From positions 1-64,000 of the forward strand of contig UPXY01000007.1 in assembly GCA_900538305.1 (NCBI GenBank): a stretch of 64,000 nucleotides of DNA, given 5' to 3'. The position numbers and the translations under genes are program-made. The stretch is from an uncultured Collinsella sp. (GTDB taxonomy: Bacteria > Actinomycetota > Coriobacteriia > Coriobacteriales > Coriobacteriaceae). Positions within the stretch are counted from its first letter, which is position 1. The number at the start of each line of letters is the position of its first letter. This document shows positions 19,453 through 26,726 of the stretch, piece by piece. Under the pieces are notes generated by a model. That model did no database searches, was not told the DNA's origin, and was given only the letters and a program-made list of their open reading frames with translations.

Positions 19453-20496
19453 TCAACCCATCTGGTCGTTTTGCTTGCCGAACGCGTCCCACAGCACGGC
19501 GACGATGCCGCAGATGAGGCCACCCACCGGCCAGGCGAGCCAGAACCACATGGCGGGAGTGCCCTCCGGCTCGAACGCATCGGGGTCGGGCGAGGCGAGC
19601 GCCGGGTCGAAGAGGAGCGCGAGCCCCACGATCGTCGCCGCGATCATGATGGCGGCGCACACGGCCCCAAGCTTCTTGTTCTTCTGCTTCAGACGAAGCA
19701 GCTGCTCACGACGCGCCTCTTCTACCTGCATATCCAGGATTTCTTCCAGCTCGAGATCCTCACCGACGCTCTTGTTGTACTCAGCGACATTCGTGCGCAC
19801 GAACAGCATGCTGTAGTGGAGGATGTTCCATACGCCGAGCGCAATGAAGAACATGAGGAAGAAGAGCGCGATGTTCTCCACCGTTTCTTCAAGCATGATG
19901 AAGCATCCTATACCCGCGAAGATGAATGCGATGCCCGCGATGAGTCCTGCGGAAAAGGTCTTACGAGCACGAGCCTTATCATCTTCGGTATAGAAGTCCT
20001 CCACGTAGGGATGAGCCTTCTGGAAGGCGCTGTGCTCCATGCCGGCGGGGATGAGGAATGCGAGCCCGGCAAGGATACCGGCGAGTACGATGGGGATGAA
20101 CAGGCCATCGTTGCCATTGAACTCCCCAACAGCAAAGGCGCCCTCGAAGAAGAACGCAACCGCTATGCCGAGGAGGATGGCGGCGACGCCCGTGGGCACC
20201 TTCCAAGCCATCATCCGCTGATGCTCGTCGTAGCCGCAGATGTCGGTCGGGGGTTCTGCGGGAACGTGCGCAGCACCGGGTTCGGGCGTGCGGCCGGTGA
20301 GGTTGCCTTGTACGAGATCATCGAGTGAACACTCGAAGATCTGGCACATCTTGAGGAGCTTGTCCATCTCTGGGTAGCTCTTCTCCGCTTCCCACTTCGT
20401 AACGGACTGGCGAGAGACGCCGAGGAGCATGGCGAGCTGCTCTTGGGTCATGTTGCGCGCGGCGCGCAGGTGCTGGAGGTTATCGCGGAAGCTCAT
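19453..20496 (-). CDS. XRE-family DNA-binding protein with multiple membrane segments
   Basis: The protein of 347 residues starts with a helix-turn-helix of the Cro/C1 type (residues 4-58: NMTQEQLAMLLGVSRQSVTKWE). About five hydrophobic segments follow (near 95-115, 125-145, 180-205, 210-230 and 300-335), with a charged helical stretch (EILDMQVEEARREQLLRLKQKNKK) between them. Such HTH-membrane proteins are assumed to be membrane-tethered regulators. The ligand and target are unknown. The start at 20496 is set by AAAGGA; the longer frame to 20835 runs through repeats without a ribosome site. Confidence 0.8.
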   Translation of the reverse strand: MSFRDNLQHLRAARNMTQEQLAMLLGVSRQSVTKWEAEKSYPEMDKLLKMCQIFECSLDDLVQGNLTGRTPEPGAAHVPAEPPTDICGYDEHQRMMAWKVPTGVAAILLGIAVAFFFEGAFAVGEFNGNDGLFIPIVLAGILAGLAFLIPAGMEHSAFQKAHPYVEDFYTEDDKARARKTFSAGLIAGIAFIFAGIGCFIMLEETVENIALFFLMFFIALGVWNILHYSMLFVRTNVAEYNKSVGEDLELEEILDMQVEEARREQLLRLKQKNKKLGAVCAAIMIAATIVGLALLFDPALASPDPDAFEPEGTPAMWFWLAWPVGGLICGIVAVLWDAFGKQNDQMG

Positions 20497-20967
20497 GGTG
20501 CATCCTTTCGTACGCGCCGTTCTAGCCGACGCGGCTACAGGGACATTCAATGCCGGCACCACAGAGCTTACGGGTGCGCCGCGCCCTATTCTACCAACCA
20601 GCGGGATGCATTTTGGGCGAATTCTCTGCAACCGGAAGGCGCCTTCCGGTTGCTCTTCGCAGGTAGATGCCACATTGTTTTGAAGCGGTAAGCCTTGCGT
20701 CAAAAATGACGAGTGGCGCGGCACTCCCAAATCGAGCCAAATGAACAGTTTTAAGGGGATGTCTGAAGTAGACGCCCCTCTTTGGCTCACAAAATGCCTG
20801 TTCGCGGCCTTCCGATTTTCTCTACTACTTTGCAAGGTGCGCTAAAACTGTTCACTTGGCGCAATCTGGGTTGCGCCTGGCATCGTCTTTTGAACAACGT
20901 CCCGTCAGCGGGGCGCAATGGGGGTATGCTGTGTGTGATATCCGCCTTTGAACCGAGGAGGTTTGCC
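20497..20967. other. 471-base intergenic region with a palindrome and a long inverted repeat
   Basis: This divergent gap holds a perfect 26-base palindrome at 20628-20653 (half site GCAACCGGAAGGC). It also holds an inverted repeat with arms 20736-20753 and 20843-20860 (core TGAACAGTTTTA), which extends outwards imperfectly through CTCCCAAAT. Both promoters must lie here. I see no gene in it. Confidence 0.55.
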
Positions 20968-22515
20968 ATGGAAGAGCAGAGCGTTACTCAGGTTGCATCG
21001 TCGTCGGTAAGCAAGGAGGCCGCGAAGCCCGATACCGTCATCACGGTGCCGGCAGATCCGCGTATCCCCGCGCCGGAATCTACCTCGCGCGACTTCGTGT
21101 GGGAGGGCGCGGGCGAGCGCATCGAGTACACAGCGACGGCGGGCTACATCGACGTGCGCAGCGATACGGGTTCGCTCATTGGCAAGATGTTCTCGGTCGC
21201 GTACGTGGCGAAAGTGGAGGAGGAAGCCGAGCCTTCGGACGCTTCCGCTTCCGACATCCGCATCTCGCAGCGTCCCGTCACCTTCTGCTACAACGGAGGC
21301 CCTGGTAGCTCGTCGGTGCCCATCAACCTGGGCGGCATCGGCCCCGTGCGCGTGAAGACGGACGGCACGAACCACCTGAGTCTCCCGGCGACGCTCGAGG
21401 ACAATCCCTACACGGTGCTCCGCCAGAGCGACCTCGTGTTCCTCGATGCGCTCGGCACCGGATATTCGGCCATCGCCGAAGGCGTCGACCCCAAGACGGT
21501 GTGGGGCATCGACGGCGATGCCGATGCGTTCTGCCGTGCGATCATCGGCTGGCTCGACGCGAACCATCGCTGGGGTTCGCCGGTCTACCTCTTCGGCGAA
21601 TCGTACGGTACTATCCGCAATGCCGTGCTTATGCGGCTCTTGGGCGAGAAGTGCGTACCCGTGCGCGGCGTGGTGATGCTCTCGGCGCTTTTCGACTGGG
21701 TGCAGGTGCTACCGGGTGAGGATCTGTACTTCCTGGGCATGCTGCCCACGTTTGCCGCTGCGGCCCGGTACTTCGGCCGCGCCGGCACGAAGGTGGACGA
21801 GGCGAAGTGGTTCGATGACGCCATGGAGTTCACGGAGGCCGTGTATGCGCCGGCACTTCTGCGCGGCGACCGTCTGCCTGCGCGCGAGAAGGCGGCGGTG
21901 GCGAAGAAGATGTCGAGGCTCATCGGTCTTCCCGCCGACCTCATCGAGCGCTACAACCTGCGCATCGACCTCGATACGTTCCGTCGAAGCCTGCTGGCAG
22001 ACGAAGGCCGCGTGATCGGTCGCTTGGACATGCGCTTTGCGAGCGCCGCTCCCTTGCCGCTCCAGGCGTCGACAGAGTTTTTCGCCGGCGAGGATGCGGC
22101 GGACGATGCCGTCGAGCCGGTATGGGCGGCGGCATTCCGCGCGCATCTGCACTCGATCGGCTTCGCGGGCGCGTCCATCTATCTCACGCAGAACTATGCG
22201 GTCGTGAACCGCTCGTGGAAGTGGGATCACGAGGAGCCGGGGATTGGCGAGAGCTCGCCCGCGCCGAACGTGACGTACGACATCGCCGTGGCGCTCAAGC
22301 GCAATCCCACCATGCGCATCGCGATCTTGGGCGGACGCTACGACGCAGCGACGACGTATTGGAACGTGGTGCACGATATCTCGTGTCTGTTCTTGCCTCC
22401 GGAGCTCAAGGAGCGCGTGGAGTTCAAGCTCTATAGCTGCGGACATATGGCGTATGTCGATGAACTCACGCTTGAAGCCATGGGCAGGGACATGGCGGAG
22501 TTCTACGCGAAATAG
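20968..22515 (+). CDS. S10-family serine carboxypeptidase-like peptidase
   Basis: The 515-residue protein has the serine carboxypeptidase layout: oxyanion segment CYNGGPGSSS, nucleophile Ser212 in FGESYGT, Asp459 in GGRYDAAT and His493 in CGHMAYVD, all in the order of family S10. Typical activity is release of C-terminal amino acids at acidic pH, but the bacterial members are poorly studied. No signal peptide is seen, so it is probably cytoplasmic. The start at 20968 has GAGGAGG. It stands alone between two repeat-rich spacers. Confidence 0.85.
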   Translation: MEEQSVTQVASSSVSKEAAKPDTVITVPADPRIPAPESTSRDFVWEGAGERIEYTATAGYIDVRSDTGSLIGKMFSVAYVAKVEEEAEPSDASASDIRISQRPVTFCYNGGPGSSSVPINLGGIGPVRVKTDGTNHLSLPATLEDNPYTVLRQSDLVFLDALGTGYSAIAEGVDPKTVWGIDGDADAFCRAIIGWLDANHRWGSPVYLFGESYGTIRNAVLMRLLGEKCVPVRGVVMLSALFDWVQVLPGEDLYFLGMLPTFAAAARYFGRAGTKVDEAKWFDDAMEFTEAVYAPALLRGDRLPAREKAAVAKKMSRLIGLPADLIERYNLRIDLDTFRRSLLADEGRVIGRLDMRFASAAPLPLQASTEFFAGEDAADDAVEPVWAAAFRAHLHSIGFAGASIYLTQNYAVVNRSWKWDHEEPGIGESSPAPNVTYDIAVALKRNPTMRIAILGGRYDAATTYWNVVHDISCLFLPPELKERVEFKLYSCGHMAYVDELTLEAMGRDMAEFYAK

Positions 22516-22563
22516 CGGAGGGTCTGCCCAGCGCATGTAGGCTAGCCCCAGCGTAAAAACCCC

Positions 22564-22637
22564 AGCGACTTTTTTCATTGCTCGATGCCGTTATTGAATC
22601 GAAGGCTCATTTACCAGGCAATGTAAAAAAAGTCACT
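22564..22637. repeat. Degenerate paired inverted-repeat element
   Basis: The arms (about 22564-22580 and 22619-22637, core GACTTTTTT/AAAAAAGTC) pair with one mismatch and a two-base bulge. The left flank GTAAAAACCCCAGCGAC resembles the core of the adjacent perfect element, so it looks like a diverged copy abutting it. Confidence 0.6.
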
Positions 22638-22739
22638 CATGTAAAATTACCCCAGGGGTTTTTTAACATGGTATGAAGAACGGACTTCACAATGAGGTCG
22701 CCGAACCATGTTAAAAAACCCCTGGGGTAATTTTACATG
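22638..22739. repeat. Paired inverted-repeat element, 34-base perfect arms
   Basis: Arms 22638-22671 and 22706-22739 are perfect reverse complements around a 34-base spacer. The core ACCCCAGGGGTTTTT equals that of the element at 19333-19434, but flanking bases differ in both arms in a compensating way. It lies between convergent genes and could also act as a terminator in both directions. Confidence 0.9.
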
Positions 22740-22779
22740 CGCCGCCCGCCGGACGGCGAATCCTCCGAGGCCAGCTCGG

Positions 22780-23850
22780 CTAGAAACCGTAGCGCTTGGC
22801 GAAATCCTCGGAGCTCTCGCGGATGCCTTCGATCGACTCTGCCCACGCTGCGAAGTCGGGGGTGTCGACGATGATACCGTCCGCCTCCCACACCGCTTGG
22901 TGCGTGAGGTTCCATGGCTCGCGCGCAGGCGGACGAACCGGCAGGTACGGCATCATATAGGTGGGGTTGAGCAAGAAGAACGCCCCGCCCTCGCAGCGTG
23001 CAGCGAAATCTCGCAGCGCGCGCTTCGCGGGACGACGTCGTCCGGTTTTGTAGAGCAGTAGCGTGCGTCCCAGCAGGAACCAGGGAGAATCGTCGACGAG
23101 TGCTGCGGCCTCGTTTGGCCGGGTGGCCTCGAGTTCGTGTGCGAATTCGAAGAATCCCTCGTCGTCCTCAAGGCGCGCCCGCACCAAGAAGACCGTTCCC
23201 TCTTGCCTGCTGGGATAGCCGGCTGCACGAAGCACCGTGCGTGCATAACCTTCTGCCGCTCGATATCGCGCGCTTGCTAGGCAAAGCTGTGCAAGCGCCT
23301 CGAGGGTATGAAGCCAGCCGATGAACTCAGGCTCTTCCATGGTGCGCATCGCGGCGTCGATCGGGCGTCCCTCTCGCTCCGCACGATGCTCGAGCGCGCG
23401 TTCGTCCCAGAAATGCGGAGCCTCGTCGTCGAAGCCCTCGACGTTGCGCTGCAGGTGCTCATGAACGCGCTGCTCAAGCTTCAGCAGCTCGGTGATACAC
23501 GCATCGATGCTGATATTTGTTAGAAGCGTTCCCACGAGTGCAGCGTCGACGCAGAGCTGATCTGTCCGCGCGATCTGGGAGAACGCTTCGCGCGCCTCAT
23601 CGAACAGGCGGTTTCGCTGCTGCTCGAATTCCGCATCGGGTAGTTCGTCGATGCGCTCGAGCTCTTGGATAAGGCGCTCGTGCACCTCCAGATACGAGAC
23701 GAGCGCTTGCGCGTGCTCGCTCGTGGCATACTTCCCGGGTCGCTGGGGGATGTCTTCGTGCACGAGCTCGCGTGCCGCAGCCGTGAGGTCGGGATGCGCG
23801 GCCATATAGAGCCGCTCCAAGAACGCGGTGACGTACGCACGCGCCTCCAT
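22780..23850 (-). CDS. Hypothetical helical-repeat protein, second of a pair
   Basis: I do not recognise this 356-residue protein. It is acidic, almost wholly helical by composition and has no signal peptide or membrane segment. Stretches such as LEALAQLCLASARYRAAEGYARTVLRAAG and LLGRTLLLYKTGRRRPAKRALRDFA look like tetratricopeptide-type helical hairpins. It begins one base after the stop of the upstream gene, which has a similar make-up, so they are translated together and may be distant paralogues or partners. A role as a protein-interaction scaffold is a guess. Confidence 0.75.
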   Translation of the reverse strand: MEARAYVTAFLERLYMAAHPDLTAAARELVHEDIPQRPGKYATSEHAQALVSYLEVHERLIQELERIDELPDAEFEQQRNRLFDEAREAFSQIARTDQLCVDAALVGTLLTNISIDACITELLKLEQRVHEHLQRNVEGFDDEAPHFWDERALEHRAEREGRPIDAAMRTMEEPEFIGWLHTLEALAQLCLASARYRAAEGYARTVLRAAGYPSRQEGTVFLVRARLEDDEGFFEFAHELEATRPNEAAALVDDSPWFLLGRTLLLYKTGRRRPAKRALRDFAARCEGGAFFLLNPTYMMPYLPVRPPAREPWNLTHQAVWEADGIIVDTPDFAAWAESIEGIRESSEDFAKRYGF

Positions 23851-23851
23851 A

Positions 23852-24931
23852 TCAGTTGCCGCCTAACGAGTCGATGCCGCGGCGCGCTCCCGCCTGCATC
23901 GAGGTGCGCTCAAGCGCAGCGGTCACGAGGTCGTGCGAGGCGATCCATACTGCCAGCCCGGCGTTCTCGGGCGCACCGACGCCTTCTTGCAACAGCGGTG
24001 TGGCTTCACTAAGTGCAAGGATGAGCTCGTCGTCGCTTCCGGGCGAGACGTTCACGCGGCCGAAGAGGCCATCGGGGAACTCCTCCTGGAAATAGAGGGT
24101 TTCGGCGGCGGCATCGTACGAGGAGAGGATGGTGCGCAGCACGCGCGTGGCACCTGCGAAATCGAGTTCATGGTAGGCGATGGCAAGCTCGGCGATGAGC
24201 TCCCAGGCATCGGCGGATTTCTCGGCCAGATGATGGCGCCTGCGCCCGCCCGCGTGTGCACGATACGACGCGGGGTGCCCCAGGCGGAAGCGCTTGAGAT
24301 CCTGGCGCGTGCACTCGAGCTTCGCGAGCGCAAGCATGGCGGTGTAGCGCACGTCGGCGGGATCGTCGGCGGCGAGCGCGAGGCAATCCTCTGCAGCGGA
24401 GAGCGAGAGCCGGTACCGACCAGAGATGAGCGCGCGCGAGGAAAGGGCCGCAAGCCAGCGGATGAGCCCGCGCTTGCCGAGGTCGCGCATGTATTCCTGG
24501 CTATAGGGATCGCGAGCCTCGCGCTCGTCCCGGCGTACCGCCTCTTCCACCTCGGCGCGATGCTCGAGGAGGTACGAGACGTATTCGTCGTTCGAGGGGG
24601 AGGAGAGCGCCGCGAGCATGCGCTGCGCGTCCCAGTTCTTCGGATCGAGCTGGCAGGCTTCACGCAGCTGCGCTTCCGCGGCGACGGAGAGACGATCCGC
24701 CTCGGCATCGTCGGCGACGAAGGGCAGGCGGTAGTCGATGGTCTCGGTTGCCAAAGCCACGAGATGGAACGATCGATCGGCGTCGCTTGCGATGAGCGTC
24801 GACGGATCGCGGTGGTAGTCCTCCATGCACCGGGCGATGAAGGCAGCGTTTTCGAGCGGGTAGATCTGCTTGCGGTGTAGCGCGCCGAGGATGAGCCTCA
24901 GGCAGTCTTCTTGGATGGGATCGTACGCCAT
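23852..24931 (-). CDS. Hypothetical helical-repeat protein, first of a pair
   Basis: This 359-residue protein is not recognised. Its middle part (LREACQLDPKNWDAQRMLAAL; SGRYRLSLSAAEDCLALAADD; AIAYHELDFAGATRVLRTIL) has the spacing of small and large residues seen in tetratricopeptide repeats. A short His/Arg-rich stretch (GGRRRHHLAEK) lies near residue 235. There is no export signal. GAGGAG precedes the ATG at 24931. It forms a two-gene unit with the following gene. The pair is flanked by a repeat-rich spacer and by the alcohol dehydrogenase promoter region. Confidence 0.78.
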   Translation of the reverse strand: MAYDPIQEDCLRLILGALHRKQIYPLENAAFIARCMEDYHRDPSTLIASDADRSFHLVALATETIDYRLPFVADDAEADRLSVAAEAQLREACQLDPKNWDAQRMLAALSSPSNDEYVSYLLEHRAEVEEAVRRDEREARDPYSQEYMRDLGKRGLIRWLAALSSRALISGRYRLSLSAAEDCLALAADDPADVRYTAMLALAKLECTRQDLKRFRLGHPASYRAHAGGRRRHHLAEKSADAWELIAELAIAYHELDFAGATRVLRTILSSYDAAAETLYFQEEFPDGLFGRVNVSPGSDDELILALSEATPLLQEGVGAPENAGLAVWIASHDLVTAALERTSMQAGARRGIDSLGGN

Positions 24932-25242
24932 ATGCTCCTCCTCTCGTGCTGTATGGGGTCTCGTGGACCGCCTGGCTGGCGATGTATGAATGGCTTAGCA
25001 TAGCACAGTCGCGTGTACATGGCGCGCAGGGTGAGGATGCTGGTATGTAACCTATCATACCAGCAGGTCAGTCTTCGAAAGTAACCAAAACTGGGCGCAC
25101 ATTTTTCGTTTCAGCGGGGTAAAATATACGCCGGTGTGAACCTTCCCCGGCGCGCCGGCACCGGGTGCAATTCGGTCCTAACGGGGTCGATCGGCGATCC
25201 CGTGTTATATCAAGCTCGGAAGGCTTGTGTTTGGAGGCACAT
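24932..25242. promoter_or_regulatory. Divergent promoter region upstream of the alcohol dehydrogenase
   Basis: The 311-base gap holds a 9-base perfect inverted repeat (GCTGGTATG at 25039-25047, CATACCAGC at 25056-25064), a candidate operator. Downstream, around 25119-25130, GGGGTAAAATATACG contains a plausible -10 sequence. A GC-rich stretch with partial self-complementarity (CCCCGGCGCGCCGG) at 25146-25159 lies in the presumed leader. Confidence 0.45.
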
Positions 25243-26457
25243 ATGGGACGTTTTACCAACCCGCGTGACCTGTACTTCGGTGAGGGCGCCCGTCATGAGG
25301 TGAAGAACCTCAAGGGTTCCCGCGCCATGATCGTCACCGGCGGCGGCTCCATGCGCCGTGGCGGCTTCCTGCAGGACGTCGAGGCGGACCTCAAGGAGGC
25401 CGGCTTCGAGGTCGAGATCTTCGAGGGCGTCGAGTCCGACCCGTCCGTCGAGACCGTCATGAAGGGCGCGAAGGCCATGGAGGACTTCCAGCCCGACTGG
25501 ATCGTCGCCATCGGCGGTGGCAGCCCCATCGACGCCGCCAAGGCCATGTGGCTGTTCTATGAGTATCCGGAGGAGACCTTCGAGCAGGCCATCGTGCCGT
25601 TCAGCTTCCCCGAGCTCCGCACCAAGGCCAAGTTCTGCGCCATCGCCTCGACCTCCGGCACCGCGACCGAGGTCACCGCGTTCTCCGTCATCACGGACTA
25701 CGAGAAGGGCATCAAGTACCCGCTCGCCGACTTCAACATCACGCCCGACGTGGCCATCGTCGACCCTGAGCTCACCTACACCATGCCGCAGAAGCTCTGC
25801 GCGCACACCGGTATGGACGCGCTGACCCACGCCATCGAGGCCTATGTCTCCACCGCGGGCTCCATGTTCACCGACGCCAACGCGCTGCACGCCATCCGCG
25901 AGATCGTCGAGTGGCTGCCCAAGAGCTACCAGGGCGACAAGGAGGCCCGTCAGCACATGCACGAGGCCCAGTGCATCGCCGGCATCGCCTTCTCCTCTGG
26001 CCTGCTCGGCATCGTGCACTCCATGGCGCACAAGACCGGTGCTGCCTTCACCGGTGACCACATCATCCATGGTTGCGCCAACGCCATGTACCTCGGCAAG
26101 GTCATCCAGTTCAACGCCAAGGACGCCCGCGCCAAGAGCCGCTACGCCTACATCGCCAAGGAGGTCCTGCACCTCGCCGGTGAGACCGAGGACGAGCTCG
26201 TGGCCGCCCTCGTGCAGGAGATCCGCGACCTCAACGACAAGCTGGACATCCCGCAGGGCATCAAGAACTACGGCAAGGGCGGCGTGAAGGCCGACGAGTC
26301 GATCATCGACTACGCCGAGTTCGAGGAGAAGAAGTCCCGCATCGCCGTTGACGCCATCGGCGACGCCTGCACCGGCTCCAACCCGCGTACCCCGACCCCC
26401 GAGGAGATGGAGAAGCTCCTCGAGTGCGTCTACAACGACGTGGACGTGGACTTCTAA
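25243..26457 (+). CDS. Iron-containing alcohol dehydrogenase
   Basis: This group III dehydrogenase of 404 residues interconverts alcohols and aldehydes/ketones with NAD(P)H. Visible are the nucleotide-binding GGGSPIDAAKAM, the family signature STSGTATEVTAFSVI and metal ligands in the segments GMDALTHAIEAYVS, GIVHSMAHKTGAAF and DHIIHG. Codon use is strongly biased to C/G-ending optimal codons, more than its neighbours, suggesting very high expression, as expected for a fermentation end-step enzyme that recycles NAD+. The start at 25243 has TTGGAGG. It stands alone with its own terminator. Confidence 0.93.
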   Translation: MGRFTNPRDLYFGEGARHEVKNLKGSRAMIVTGGGSMRRGGFLQDVEADLKEAGFEVEIFEGVESDPSVETVMKGAKAMEDFQPDWIVAIGGGSPIDAAKAMWLFYEYPEETFEQAIVPFSFPELRTKAKFCAIASTSGTATEVTAFSVITDYEKGIKYPLADFNITPDVAIVDPELTYTMPQKLCAHTGMDALTHAIEAYVSTAGSMFTDANALHAIREIVEWLPKSYQGDKEARQHMHEAQCIAGIAFSSGLLGIVHSMAHKTGAAFTGDHIIHGCANAMYLGKVIQFNAKDARAKSRYAYIAKEVLHLAGETEDELVAALVQEIRDLNDKLDIPQGIKNYGKGGVKADESIIDYAEFEEKKSRIAVDAIGDACTGSNPRTPTPEEMEKLLECVYNDVDVDF

Positions 26458-26505
26458 GGAGCGGTTTCGCTCACGGTGCGGCTGCCTCGCCGCGCCGGGA
26501 AGTCA

Positions 26506-26536
26506 AGCCGGGGTCTTAGCGACCCCGGCTTTTTTA
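26506..26536 (+). terminator. Terminator of the alcohol dehydrogenase gene
   Basis: A 10-base-pair perfect stem (AGCCGGGGTC/GACCCCGGCT) with a 5-base loop is followed by six T residues, 50 bases after the stop codon. Confidence 0.95.
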
Positions 26537-26575
26537 TGCCGAGATTTCGCGGCGCGGAGCTTGGACGCGCCGCGG

Positions 26576-26722
26576 CACTCCCAGATGACAGGATTCGAGC
26601 ATTTTTGGCGCGTCTCAGCGGCCATTTGCTCCCAAATGGCAGACATCGTGCATCTCGAGCGCTTCCCGGTGGCGGCTTGCTCCCAAATGGCAGACATTGG
26701 GCATCGGGGAGCAGGTGCGCCC
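26576..26722. repeat. Direct CTCCCA-type repeats at the 3' side of the second regulator
   Basis: The 20-mer TTGCTCCCAAATGGCAGACA occurs twice (about 26625-26645 and 26679-26699), and a diverged copy (CACTCCCAGATGACAGGATT) begins near 26577. The second exact copy forms a hairpin with GGGAGCA at about 26716-26722. With only two exact units and unequal spacing it is not a CRISPR array. Confidence 0.65.
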
Positions 26723-26726
26723 CTCT

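Noticed and set aside
25210..26172. Minus-strand Gly/Asp-rich frame opposite the alcohol dehydrogenase
   Set aside because: It mirrors the codon bias of a highly expressed gene and has no domain.
26576..26722. Possible CRISPR array
   Set aside because: Only two exact repeat units of 20 bases with unequal spacing and no cas gene nearby.
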